In this document: in pieces, positions 1-11,425 of the stretch | Position numbering within the stretch: position 1 is the stretch's first letter | Layout: the number at the start of each line of letters is the position of its first letter | NCBI GenBank assembly: GCA_903813345.2 | Contig: CAIIXF020000008.1 | Span: 35,674,867 to 35,738,866 of the forward strand | DNA from: Owenia fusiformis | Lineage: Eukaryota; Annelida; Polychaeta; Sabellida; Oweniidae | DNA: 64,000 nucleotides | Direction: 5' to 3' | The notes under the pieces: generated by a model | The model's input: the letters and a program-made list of their open reading frames with translations, nothing else | Databases searched by the model: none | Told to the model about the DNA's origin: nothing | Translations under genes and position numbers: made by a program

Positions 1-75
1 TCTCTTACTTCCTAAATCTCATGACAAATTCACTGATAATCATGACAAAAAAGATTTCAAATCAGAACAACCTAC

Positions 76-251
76 CTTCAATGAGTTCAATGGTGACGTC
101 CTCCACGAATACCTCCCACCACTTGCCCTTGAAGCCTGGTTGTTTCCCATGCCAGTCAGAAATGTCACATTTCGACAATCTACTAGCCAGATATATGAGC
201 CCTACTGCTATAACTTCTGGTTCCCAGTGTAGACACAGAGTGGTACATAGA
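76..251 (-). CDS. CCNK: Cyclin K exon 7 (second cyclin fold, partial gene)
   Basis: On the minus strand an acceptor (tatttctag) opens an exon that begins with the last base of a split serine codon and reads SLCTTLCLHWEPEVIAVG, then LIYLASRLSKCDISDW and WWEVFVEDVTIELIE, followed by the donor GTAGGT at 75. This matches the second cyclin fold of cyclin K (family pattern LQWEPEIIAVAVMYLAGR). Length is 176 nt, entered in phase 2 and left in phase 1. The gene continues past base 1, so the proline-rich tail is not in this window. Confidence 0.93.
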
Positions 252-1951
252 CTAGAAATAGAGTTATTTACAAACTGGTTAAGTTCCTATATTTTTATGT
301 ATTGTATTGTATTGTATTTTGTTTACCACCAATTAAGGTGAGCAATACCTCTTGGGTATATCCCATATATATACTGTACGGTCGTAGTTTACGTACTTAA
401 CCTTGAATATAGACCCAGAAACCCCTCCTTGAAGGAGCCCGGTGTTGTTTTATGTGCACTTATACAAAGACATACAAGAACACACCATAGCCTTTTGCAG
501 TCAAACACCCTGAAGTGTTATAACTTCAGCATCTCATATAAACTATAAAAGTATATTAAAGCATTCTACAGATCAAGCTAGATTATTTCTAATACAAAAC
601 TTATTTGCCTATTTCAACAATATGCTAACAAGTGCCAACATATCTTTGTCTTTGCATCTTTTATGGAATATTATATTTAAAATATATAATGGCAACACAA
701 TGTTATATTCCAAATTCTAAAGATTTCTAATTTAAGACTGCATTTTTGAACTGTCCGCGACGCAAGTATATTGCATAATACTTAATGAGTTTTCTCCCCA
801 GTTATCAGGCAAAAGAACAATGAGCCCATTAATGAGCCCATGTATGGCAAATTACATGCTCACGCAATTTAAAAAAAACAGTTCATCCAAGTGCACTTAA
901 AGCAGATATGAAATGGTATTTTTTAACCTAAAGGAATCAATATAATTTTTTGATAAATGTATTTGGACATATTTTCTCATCAGTAGTGCGAAAACTATTT
1001 CACTCTAACGATCGTTATAGCTGCTTAATAAGCAATATTCGAATTGGTTGTGACGTTATTGGCCCCCACGTGATCTCTCACTGGTCCCCACATGGCCCAT
1101 AACGTCATAATGCCAAAATGTTTTGTTTTGGTTTACACTACAATCCTATGGTTGCCGTGACGTTGTGATTACTAAGGAACCAATAAACCAAAGCTATATT
1201 TTGTATATGACGTTACTTATCACGTGGGGGCCAATTTGATTGATCAGTTAGTTTTATTTCGTTATTTATGACCGTTAGCAGTTATCTAACATTTATTTTA
1301 TAATGACTATCGCAAGAACTCTACGTTGGGCTTACACAGGAGAAAACCGCATTTTTGTAGCTGCAAGTTGAGAAAAGCTATTTCAGTTGTCCTTTAAACC
1401 TAATTTCGCCGTGGCAACCTTGTCAGTTAACTGTGTGTGTCAACTGCGTCAGCTTGTTGCTTGTGCACCACATGAGTTCAATTCCAATAATTCCATAAAC
1501 ATATGAGCATGTTATTTGGACTGCAGTGATACCTGGGGACAAACTATTTAACTAGAAAATATTACACAACTCACTAGCACCGCGGGCATATAAAAATACA
1601 GCCTTACTGTTGTCATTTGGTAAGCAAATTAATTTTCTTTGAGGTTCATGAGGTCAGGATTTTTTATTTACTGCTCTTTACTTGATATTACTAGCAACAA
1701 TAGAAGGCAGAAAACATGCCATTTTACAAAAATAGGTGTTCACCCCTTATCAAATGGTAGGTTTAAAAACAGAAATAAACAAGGCATTAACATGCCTCTG
1801 CCATTTGTTACAATGCTGACCACCAAACACCAGGCATCGACTGCCAAACACAAACTGCCAAATGCCAGCCATAAAAAAGTTGGAAACAATAACAATATGT
1901 AACCACTTATCAATGTGTACTTATATTTACTTATTTACTTATATTACCTAC
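252..1951. other. Cyclin K intron 6
   Basis: No gene seen. A short run of repeated ttgta at about 298-320 resembles the terminal microsatellite of the LINE fragment near 53.2 kb. The small open frames here show no recognisable protein. A palindromic element lies at 1059-1234. Confidence 0.6.
1059..1234. mobile_element. Short TIR element ending ttggcccccacgtga
   Basis: The left end reads ttggcccccacgtga and the right end reads tcacgtgggggccaa, a 15-base near-perfect inverted repeat about 175 bp apart, each containing CACGTG. The middle also has atgacgtt/aacgtcat pairs. The layout is that of a MITE. No coding sequence; superfamily unknown. Confidence 0.55.
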
Positions 1952-2009
1952 CTATCATTGACAAACGTCCATCCCATTTGTACCATTTTCTGCAACTTGG
2001 TCTTGTCAC
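1952..2009 (-). CDS. CCNK: Cyclin K exon 6
   Basis: A 58-nt minus-strand exon between acceptor ttgattccag and donor GTAGGT. It reads (G)DKTKLQKMVQMGWTFVND(S), matching the linker between the two cyclin folds (family: [21 protein letters not shown]). It enters in phase 1, completing GGT after exon 5, and leaves in phase 2, completing AGT with exon 7. The phase agreement on both sides makes this short exon secure. Confidence 0.92.
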
Positions 2010-2154
2010 CTGGAATCAAATGATAAAGTTCATGATTACACAGACTAAATCATATGTGCTAGGGATTGATGTGAAGTTACCCACCCATGGGTTTTTAGTC
2101 TAGGGATGGAACCCATGAACCCCCTAAATAATTTCTAAGAAACTGCTAAAATCC

Positions 2155-2226
2155 AGGGAGTCCATCCATAAAGTCTATTTAGACTTTGTATTGGAATTGT
2201 AAAGGGACTTCATGGACACCCTGTAC
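2155..2226. mobile_element. Mini fold-back repeat, tacagggtgtccat family
   Basis: Read on the minus strand the segment starts tacagggtgtccatgaagtc and folds back on actttatggatggactccctg. The same opening occurs at 14882 (tacagggtgtccataaagtc). It is probably a very short non-autonomous element or a solo end. Confidence 0.4.
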
Positions 2227-3125
2227 TTTTAGAATGTTTAAATTAAAGAAATGGCTGGGTTCTCCCCAGAATCTAATTGCATGGCGCTCCCCCCTGCTCA
2301 CTCGTTTTCCCCGCCCTGTTCCCCCCCTGCTTGCTTCGCCCGGCCTGCTTAGCGCCCCGCTACTTCAAAACTTACGTACATTATTTTATTCTCCTGGATA
2401 TTCGACGAAATCACATAAAATTCAAAAAATTTTCAAAAAGTTTTTCCTGATTTGCCATTCCGAAGGCCGAATCTTAAAAGTTAATGTCTTCTGATTGGCT
2501 CAAAACTCATGATTAGTTACGAAATATCCAATCAAATTATCTATTACTAATCGTGCGTCATCGACATAATCTGCCCCAGGTTCGGTTCAATCATTTGATT
2601 TGACTACGTATGCGCATGCGCCCAAAACATTCTAACCTATCAAAATCGTTCATTTGATGCGTGCGTTCAGAAAATTAGAAATTAACAGTTGAACCTGGCG
2701 CAGATTACCCCTATACTGCAACGCGGAGTGATATGATCACCGATCATCAAAATCGCCAATTTGGAATAAAACAAACATAAAAAACGACTAAAACTACAAT
2801 TTGACAAAGAAGTATTATTTTTTATAAATAGTTATTATAATTGCGAACGAATTAATGTTCAAATCTTGCTTTTGATGGTTGTCATGATAAAGAAGTTCGA
2901 CTTCCGGTTCTTTATGCGGGAAACTCAAAAAAAAACACTACAAGCATATTATCATGTATTGTTAAATAAAAGGTTTTTTCTAAATGAGATTTGGGTGTTT
3001 ATATACATTTTGTAAGTGAATAGTACCCCTATGGGAGCTGCCGTAGTACAAAAATTGGCCCAAAAATCATGCGAGCGAAAAAATCCTGGGGAGATCACTG
3101 AATGGTAACTTATATAAAAACATAT
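2227..3125. other. Intronic sequence without a gene
   Basis: Contains a C-rich tract at about 2288-2365, unusual against the AT-rich surroundings. I see no gene here. Confidence 0.5.
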
Positions 3126-6100
3126 AGCTAGTGAGGTAGCACCGAAAAATGTACCCGCTTCTGAACAAATTGAAATTACTTGTTTCTTATGTATTTTTAT
3201 GTGATACTTCAGAAAATTTTTGTCTGATGCGCCGTATCCGGGGCGAAAGTTGTCAAAATTGAGTTTTTGACCCTAAAAAGGAAAATTACAGGGGGTACAT
3301 TATCATCATTGAATAATTCATTCAGTTGGTCTTCAATCAACATAATAATTTTATCGAGAGTTGATGAGATCATTTTAAGGTAGTATGCAAGGTTTCAATG
3401 GTCTGTCACTCGTGGTTGCCATGGAAACCACAATTTTTGCTGAGAAAATTCTTAATTTTGGTATAACCTGTACCTGTACATAATATAGAATGTGGATTAT
3501 TTTTTAAATCAACAGATATCAGAACATTTTAGCATTTTCAAAATTACAAGGGCAGTTCAAACATTTATTTAAATATAAAGGATATTGCAGTTAACATAAC
3601 TGGGGAGTGTCAAAGACCATACAATTACATAAGTGATCAAAAGTGGGCATCGCCCTTATCATACTAGATGATTGCCATTCTCTAAATATACAGAGTTTTA
3701 CTTGACTTTTGAGATACATTTATAATGATGTTCTTTGGTTATACTAAATATGAAGCATTTTTGGTAAATAATGTACATGTAAGTGTTATACTTATTGCAT
3801 TGGGGAGGGGGTATATGGGGGGGGGGGTAACAGAATTGGAAGAGGGCAAAGCTAATCACCCTTAAGTATAAATCTCATCTACATAGTTCTGGATTTCATA
3901 GGGTTCATCTTCTGGGTCTTCTTCACATTCATCTGAATATATAGGATATTATAATTCTGCATGATTGGTAAGTATAAAGACCATAGAATTACTCAAGTGA
4001 TCAAAAGTGGGCGTCGCCCTTATAGATTCATTCTCTATAAATACAGAGTCTAAGTTGACTTTTGAGATACATTTACATTACAACTTCTTTGATTATACTT
4101 AATTTCAAGCATTTCTGGTTAGTAATGCACATCTAATTGTAATAGTTCTTGCCTGGGGGAGGATGGGGGAGAGTAGTAACAGAATAGGGAGGGGGCAGAG
4201 GTAATCAGCCTTAAGTATAAATCTCATCTGCATAGTTCTGGATTTCATGGGGCACCTCGTCTGGGTCTTCTTCATATTCATCTCAATATATGGGATATTA
4301 CAATTTACAGGATTTGTCAAACACCATACAATTACATATTTATAAACGATCAAAAGGAGTGTCACCCTAACAATAGTAGATGATTGGTTCTTTGTATAAA
4401 TACAAAATTGAACTTGACTTTTGAGATACATTCATAGTTATACTGAACTGCTGTTATTATAATTTATGTCAAGCATTTCTGGTAAATACATCTGTGTAAG
4501 TATTATAGTTTTTACATTTGGGCAGGGGTGAGTAGTAACAAAATTAGAATGTGTAGATCTAATCTGCCTTTAAGTATAAATCTCATCTTTTTAATTCTGG
4601 ATTTCATAGGGTACATCTTGTGGGGTTTTCTGATTCATCTCCTGGTGTTGCTATATCACCAATCTCTTGTATGAGAAAATCAGTCAATACCCACTGGAAA
4701 GATATGGAGTCATTTAGTTTCCATTCAAGTCCATCTGGTGGTTCACTACAAGGATTTGCAATATGGGCCATACAGACAATAAGTGCTTTATATGGATGAG
4801 ATGGTTACAACAATCAGACAGTCATTCATTAGACCAACTTAGGAAAATTATCTAGAGATGAGATGAGTGTGACACCCATAATGACCTTGGAAAGGCACAA
4901 ATAGCAAGTATAGAAGAAGACATAAAGATGACAAAAACCGCAATCAAAGACTTCCTTGATCCATTTACCATTGAGGATGAAGGTCATCTCTACGGTGTAT
5001 CATAAGGAAAATCTGTGCCAAATGATGTCGCTGCAGATTTCATCTAATTTTAGTCAAAAGGCGAAATTGCATGAAGAGATACCATCTGAGAATAGTTGAA
5101 AAAAAGATTTCATGATCTAATAAAACATATGAAATTGAAAACTATAGCAGCAAACTACAGCAGCAACAGTGACAGTGACAGTAAAAAAGTACTCAGAATA
5201 AGCTTATACAAATACATTCTGAATGAAACATCTTTGAACAGCTTCGATCTTGCTTAAGAACATAAAATTAGCCTAGAATGTCTCCTGCAGTTCCTATTGA
5301 GCCCTGTGCCTTGGGCTCTAGGAACACTGACTGGACTTCTTGCAAGAACAGAGAAACGCATCCCTATGCATGAACATGTACCCACAAGTGCCAAAGGGAA
5401 AGGGCCAAAATTTGTAATAGAACCCAGCAAGAAAAAGAAAACTTCTAAATGTATACAAGTCATAAGGAAAACAAACCCCAACTATCCCAAACCATAATTC
5501 AACTTGAAAGGTAGTTTTGTTTCTGGATCTGGTGGAGACTGTTTTAAGATTCTACAATTGCAGATTGATTAGTTTTTGTATGTGATAATTACATCAAAAA
5601 TTCTATAAAGGAACCTGAAAGAGGGGAAAGACACCTTGCCCTATTTAAGGTAGAAAAACACGAGTCCCTAAAGATTGGAATTAGTTCTTGTATGATGATA
5701 AAAACAAAAAGCAAAATACAGCAAAGTGTGCTGCTGGATATTTGAGTTGGAAACAAATGAAGACTGATGTCAGTGGTATTTCCTCCAATATAGACCCTGA
5801 CATATATGCAGCCTTCCTATCTTAAAGTCAAGTTAAAGTCCATATTCATAGAGAATGAATTATCTACTATTGTTAGAGCAACACCCACTTTTGATCACTT
5901 ATGTAATTGTATGGTCTTTGACACTTACCAATCATGAAAATTGGAATATCCCATATATTGAGATGAAGAAGACCCAGAAGTGAAGAAGACCCAGAAGATG
6001 CACCCCTTGAAATCCAGAACTAAATAAATGAGATTTACATTTAAGGCTTATTAGCCCTGCCCATTTCCAATTCTGTTACTCCCCCCCTTCCTCCACCCCC

Positions 6101-7132
6101 AGACAATAACTATTACAATTAGATGTACATATATAACTTACCAGAAATGCTTGACATTAAGTATAAATCAAAGATGTTTTTAAGTAAATGTACTTCAAAA
6201 GTCAAGTTAAACTCTGTATTTATAGAGAATGAACCATATACTATGATTAGGGCGACGCCCACTTTTGATCACATGTGTAATTCTATGGTCTTTGACACTT
6301 ACCAACCATGTAAATTCTTATATCCTATATATTGAGATGAATATAATAAGACCCAGAAGCTGTACCCTATGAAATCTAGAACCATGTAGATGAGATTTAC
6401 ACTTAAGGCTGATAAGCTCTGCCCCCTCCCAATTCTGTTACTACCCCCCCCCCTCCCCCTGTATCCCCATGCAATAACTATAACACTTAGATGTAAAAAT
6501 GCTTGATATTAAGTATAACCAAAGAAATTCAATATAAATGTATCTCAAAAGTCAAGAAAAACTCTGTATTTATAGAGAATGGCAATCAACTACTATTATG
6601 AGGGCGACGCCCACTTTTGACCACTTATGTAATTGTATGGTCTTTGACACTTACCAGTCATATAAATTGCAATATTCTTTCTCTTTAAACAAATATTTGG
6701 ACAGCCCTGGTGATTTTTAGAGTGCTAAAATGTTCTGATATCTGTTGATTTGAAAAATAATCCACATTCTATATTATGTACAGGTACAGGTTTTACCAAA
6801 ATTAAGGATTTTCTCAGCAAAAATTGTGGTTTCCATGGCAACCACGAGTGACAGACCATTGAAAGTTTGCATACTACCTTAAAATGATCTCATCAACTCT
6901 CAATAAAATCATTATGATGATTGAAGACTAACTGAATGAATTATTCAATGATGTTAATGTACCCCCTGTAATTTTCCTTTTTAGGGTCAAAAACCCAATT
7001 TTGACAACTTTCGCCCTGGATATGGCGCGTCAGACAAAAATTTTCTGAAGTATCACATAAAAATACATAAGAAACAAGTAATTTCAATTTGTTCAGAAGC
7101 GGGTACATTTTTCGGTGCTACCTCACTACCTA
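3126..7132. mobile_element. 4-kb long-inverted-repeat (fold-back) transposon
   Basis: The left arm 3126-3533 and right arm 6722-7132 are inverted copies about 410 bp long. Both start gtgaggtagcaccgaaaaat and share gtttccatggcaacca and tagggtcaaaaac. Inside each arm come about three tandem subterminal units of roughly 350 bp, in opposite orientations. These are recognised by gatcaaaagtgggc near 3640, 3997 and 4346 on the left and by gcccacttttgatca near 5880, 6255 and 6610 on the right. The centre holds a decayed open frame. Length, arms and nested subterminal repeats fit a Foldback-like or long-TIR DNA transposon. It sits in cyclin K intron 5. Superfamily not assigned. Confidence 0.8.
4880..5490 (+). 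pseudogene. Decayed internal ORF of the fold-back element
   Basis: The plus strand reads FLDPFTIEDEGHLYGVS, stop, then GKSVPNDVAADF and, after frame changes, MSPVPWALGTLTG. These segments resemble an uncharacterised protein family common in invertebrate repeats (patterns like NPF..ED..L..LSSG..V...V and LGPVPWALATADG). Several stops and shifts separate them, so no product is expected. The family link is from memory of its general pattern, not a search. Confidence 0.4.
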
Positions 7133-7211
7133 ATATAATGAAATGTATATTATATAACTAATATAATGATATTAATGTCACAACTTCTTTGAGGTTACAT
7201 TTAAAATAAAC

Positions 7212-7540
7212 TACAGGGTGTCCCGAAAGTATGGCCCCCCCTAGGCAGACATATTCCAGTGTCCTCATAGTATGTCTCATATATCATTTTAAAGCTTATC
7301 TAAAGTTACATTGATTTGCCAAGTATCATGGTTTAACTCCCAAATGGGAAAAAGTTACAGTCATTTCAAACACTAAATTTTGAAATGCCTGTAATCTTTT
7401 CACATTTGAGAGTTGAACCATGATACTTGGTGAATCAATGAAACTTTGTGTGAGCTTTAAAATGATATATGATACATACTATGACGACACTGGTATATGT
7501 CTGCCTAGGGGGGGGGCCCATACTTTCGGGACACCCTGTA
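7212..7540. mobile_element. MITE, cagggtgtcccgaaag family, TA-flanked
   Basis: The ends are tacagggtgtcccgaaagta and tactttcgggacaccctgta, a near-perfect TIR bounded by TA, as in Tc1/mariner-type insertions. Inside, subterminal arms (atcatggtttaactccc / gagttgaaccatgat) are also inverted. It is 329 bp with no ORF. A second copy lies at 32779-33053 inside the fucosyltransferase minisatellite. Confidence 0.8.
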
Positions 7541-7548
7541 ACAATATA

Positions 7549-7636
7549 TACAGTGTGGCCCAAAAGTAGGTTCAATATTATTTTACAGAAAGAGATTGTT
7601 GAATAACTCTAAATCTACTTTTTGGCCACCCAGTAT
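7549..7636. mobile_element. 88-bp MITE, cagtgtggcccaaaag family
   Basis: Ends tacagtgtggcccaaaagta and tactttttggccacccagta form an imperfect TIR with TA at both borders. It is too short to code. Confidence 0.6.
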
Positions 7637-7686
7637 ATTAAATAATATGTTATGAAATAAATGACATAAAATGTGTATAAATATAC

Positions 7687-7792
7687 CTTTTAATTGTTTG
7701 GCATATTTGAGCAGATACTTGTAAGGGTGCTCTATCTGGAGATCAAACTTTATGGTCTGTAGCAGAATTCTCTCAAGTGTCATCACCTCTTC
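7687..7792 (-). CDS. CCNK: Cyclin K exon 5
   Basis: Minus strand, acceptor tgctgtag to donor GTATAT. It reads [19 protein letters not shown] then [16 protein letters not shown] and a split glycine. This is the end of cyclin fold 1 of cyclin K (family: [36 protein letters not shown]). 106 nt, phase 0 in and phase 1 out. Confidence 0.96.
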
Positions 7793-7892
7793 CTACAGCA
7801 AAACAATATATTTTAATTGTTGAGTAGAAACAAGTCACAGAGGCTTGATGCAAGACTATAGTTTATGAACAAGATAGATAATCATTTCTCAC

Positions 7893-8024
7893 CTTTGGAT
7901 TTTCGCCATAAGCTTTGAATTGTGTCTCATCCAGCATGCCTCTTGCTGTCTTTATGATATCCTTACATTTCTTTGGGGTTTCTTCAACCTTCCCTGCCAG
8001 GAACAGACAGCAAGCACTAGTCAC
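7893..8024 (-). CDS. CCNK: Cyclin K exon 4 (cyclin box)
   Basis: Minus strand, acceptor cctgtatttcag to donor GTGAGA. It encodes [19 protein letters not shown], then [17 protein letters not shown] and [23 protein letters not shown] is the diagnostic cyclin-box helix of cyclin K. The protein partners CDK12/CDK13 to phosphorylate RNA polymerase II CTD Ser2 in the nucleus and supports transcription of long genes. 132 nt, 44 codons, phase 0 at both ends. A 73-bp minisatellite starts directly at its acceptor. Confidence 0.97.
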
Positions 8025-9670
8025 CTGAAATACAGGAATGGAATACTCATTATATGAGGTCCGAAATAAAACCCATGTGTCATCCAACTCAGAAATATAG
8101 AATTTGTGCTATGCAACACTCATTATATGAAGTCAGAAATAAAGCACATGTGTCATCCAACTCAGAAATATCGAATTTGTGCTATGAAACACTCATTATA
8201 TGAAGTCAGAAATAAAACACACGTGTCATCCAACTCAGAAATATAGAATTTGTGCTATGTAACACTCATTATATGAAGTCAGAAATAAAACACACGTGTC
8301 ATCCAACTCAGAAATATAGAATTTGTGCTATGTAACACTCATTATATGAAGTCAGAAATAAAGCACATGTGTCATCCAACTCAGAAATATAGAATTTGTG
8401 CTATGCAACACTCATTATATGAAGTCAGAAATAAAACACACGTGTCATCCAACTCAGAAATATAGAATTTGTGCTATGTAACACTCATTATATGAAGTCA
8501 GAAATAAAGCACATGTGTCATCCAACTCAGAAATATAGAATTTGTGCTATGTAACACTCATTATATGAAGTCAGAAATAAAACACATGTGTCATCCAACT
8601 CAGAAATATAGAATTTGTGCTATGTAACACTCATTATATATGTCAGAAATAAAGCACATCTGTCATCCAACTCAGAAATATAGAATTTGTGCTATGTAAC
8701 ACTCATTATATATGTCAGAAATAAAACACACATGTCATCCAACTCAGAAATATAGAATTTGTGCTATGTAACACCCATTATATGAAGTCAGAAATAAAAC
8801 ACACGTGTCATCCAACTCAGAAATATAGAATTTGTGCTATGTAACACCCATTATATGAAGTCAGAAATAAAACACACGTGTCATCCAACTCAGAAATATA
8901 GAATTTGTGCTATGTAACACTCATTATATGAAGTCAGAAATAAAGCACACGTGTCATCCAACTCAGAAATATAGAATTTGTGCTATGAAACACTCATTAT
9001 ATGAAGTCAGAAATAAAACACACATGTCATCCAACTCAGAAATATAGAATTTGTGCTATGCAACACTCATTATATGAAGTCAGAAATAAAACACATGTGT
9101 CATCCAACTCAGAAATATAGAATTTGTGCTATGTAACACCCATTATATGAAGTCAGAAATAAAACACACGTGTCATCCAACTCAGAAATATAGAATTTGT
9201 GCTATGTAACACTCATTATATGAAGTCAGAAATAAAGCACACGTGTCATCCAACTCAGAAATATAGAATTTGTGCTATGAAACACTCATTATATGAAGTC
9301 AGAAATAAAGCACATGTGTCATTCAACTCAGAAATATAGAATTTATGCTATGTAACACTCATTATATGATGTCAGAAATAAAACACATGTGCCATCCAAC
9401 TCAGAAATATAGAATTTGTGCTATATAACACTCATTATATGAAGTCAGAAATAAAACACATGTGTCATCCAACTCAGAAATATGGAATTTGTGCTATATA
9501 ACACTCATTATATGAAGTCAGAAATAAAACACATGTGTCATCCAACTCAGAAATATGGAATTTGTGCTATGTAACACTCATTATATGAAGTCAGAAATAA
9601 AGCACATGTGTCATCCAACTCAGGAATATAGAATTTGTGCTATGTAACACTCATTATATGAAGTCAGAAA
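8025..9670. repeat. 73-bp minisatellite abutting cyclin K acceptor
   Basis: About 22 tandem units, period 73 (for example acactcatt at 8116 and 8189). Each contains tcatccaactcag, gaaatatagaat and either CACGTG or CATGTG. The array begins at the exon-4 acceptor: plus-strand ctgaaatacaggaat (8025-8039, which includes the acceptor) lines up with ctcagaaatatagaat in every unit. The real acceptor may therefore be the diverged terminal unit. Confidence 0.9.
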
Positions 9671-11050
9671 AAATTAGTACCATGGGTACTGGGCTCACAT
9701 GGTGACAGAAAAAACGGATATAATTTTTTGCTGATTTTTTGTAACAAAATTATTTCAAGCCACTTGCCACTATTTTGGACTGACGGAGAGACAGATGGAC
9801 AAATCGATGTTAAGTAAAATTGCTGAAAAAAAACAGATATAATTTTTTTTCAATTATTTGGAACAAAATTATTTCATACAACTACTCTTTACAGTGACAT
9901 GGCTTTTTGCAATGCAAGACACCTGAAATTATTTGTAAAGCTAGGAAATGGGCCAAAATTGAATTTCGCAAGGCAAAAATGACGACCATTTTGAAATCAG
10001 GCAAGCTTTTGAACCAGGAGTCAAAGGGGAGTTTTTTTGTATTGATGTTGAACAAAAATAACGTGAAACTGGAATCTTATCGACAGAGGTTTTAAGTAAA
10101 TGGTCCAAAAGAGGATTTCGTGAGACAGATGGACAAATCAATGTTAACTAAAATGGCTGAAAATAAAAAAACAGATATAATATTTTGCCGATTTTTTGTA
10201 ACAAAATTATTTCATACAACTACTCTTTACAATGACATGGCTTTTTACAATGCAGGACAGCTGAAATTATTTGTAAAGCTAGGAAATGGGCAAAAAGTGA
10301 ATTTCGCGAAACAAGAATGGCGACCATTTTGAAAATAGGCGAGCTTTTGAACCAAGAGTCATAGGAGAGTTTTTTGTATTGATGTTGAACAAAATTAACT
10401 TAAAACGAGAATCCTATCGACAGAGGGTTTAAGGTAAATGGTCCAAAAGTGGATTTTGCGAGACAGATGGACAAATCAATGTTAACTAAAATGGCTGAAA
10501 ATAAAAAAAATGGATATAATTTTTCGCTGATTTTTTGTAACAATATTATAACATATATCTACCCTTTACATTGACATGGATTTTTACAGTGTAGGACACC
10601 TGAAATTATTTGTAAAGCTAGGAAATGGGTCAAAAGTGAATTTCACGAGACAAAAGTGACGGCCATTTTAAAAATAGGCGAGCTTTTGAACCAGGAATCA
10701 TAGGGGAGTTGTCTGTATTGATTTTGAACAGAAATAACTTAAAACAGGAATCCTATCGACAGAGGTTTTAAAGGAAATGGGTCAAAAGTGAATTTCGCGA
10801 GACAAAAGTGACGGCCATTTTGAAAATAGGCGAGCTTTTGAACCAGGAGTCATAGGGGAGTTTTCAGTATTGATCTTGAACAGAAATAACTTAAAACAGG
10901 AATCCTATCGACAGAGGTTTTAAAACGTGCCACTATTGTTGAAGGACGGACGGACAGACAGACAGACAGACGGACAGACAGACAGACGGACGGACGGACG
11001 GACAGACAGACGGACAAGTGAGTGATTGCAAAAGCTCACCATGTGAGCTA
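9671..11050. mobile_element. Non-autonomous element interrupting the 73-bp array
   Basis: The array breaks at gtcagaaa and resumes at taaaacacacgtg. The insert has inverted ends (gctcacatggtga near 9690, tcaccatgtgagct near 11038), about four internal units of roughly 330 bp (each with aaaatggctgaaaat, attatttgtaaagctagg and cctatcgacagagg) and a gacggacagaca microsatellite at about 10945-11013. The layout matches a compound non-autonomous repeat with a variable internal array. The small open frames inside look like repeat sequence rather than genes. Confidence 0.7.
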
Positions 11051-11425
11051 ATAAAACACACGTGTCATCCAACTCAGAAATATAGAATTTGTGCTATGTA
11101 ACACTCATTATATGAAGTCAGAAATAAAACACATGTGTCATCCAACTCAGAAATATAGAATTTGTGCTATGCAACACTCATTATATGAAGTCAGAAATAA
11201 AGCACATGTGTCATCCAACTCAGAAATATAGAATTTGTGCTATGCAACACTCATTATATGAAGTCAGAAATAAAGCACATGTGTCATCCAACTCAGGAAT
11301 ATAGAATTTGTGCTATATAACACTCATTATATGAAGTCAGAAATAAAACACATGTGTCATCCAACTCAGGAATATAGAGTTTGTGCTATGTAACACTCAT
11401 TATATGAAGTCAGAAATAAAGCACA
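11051..11425. repeat. 73-bp minisatellite, distal part
   Basis: About five further units of the array at 8025-9670, split off by the inserted element. Confidence 0.9.

Noticed and set aside
5254-5497. Overlapping frames at 5.25-5.50 kb as host genes
   Set aside because: They lie in the decayed core of the fold-back transposon.
7863-8087. Minus-strand frame extended to 8087 as the cyclin K start ([14 protein letters not shown]...)
   Set aside because: Those residues come from an array unit upstream of a good acceptor; exon 3 at 37.7 kb joins here in phase and restores the family sequence HRYVTSACC.
8025-11425. CRISPR-like appearance of the 73-bp array
   Set aside because: Units are continuous with no unique spacers, and the context is an animal intron.
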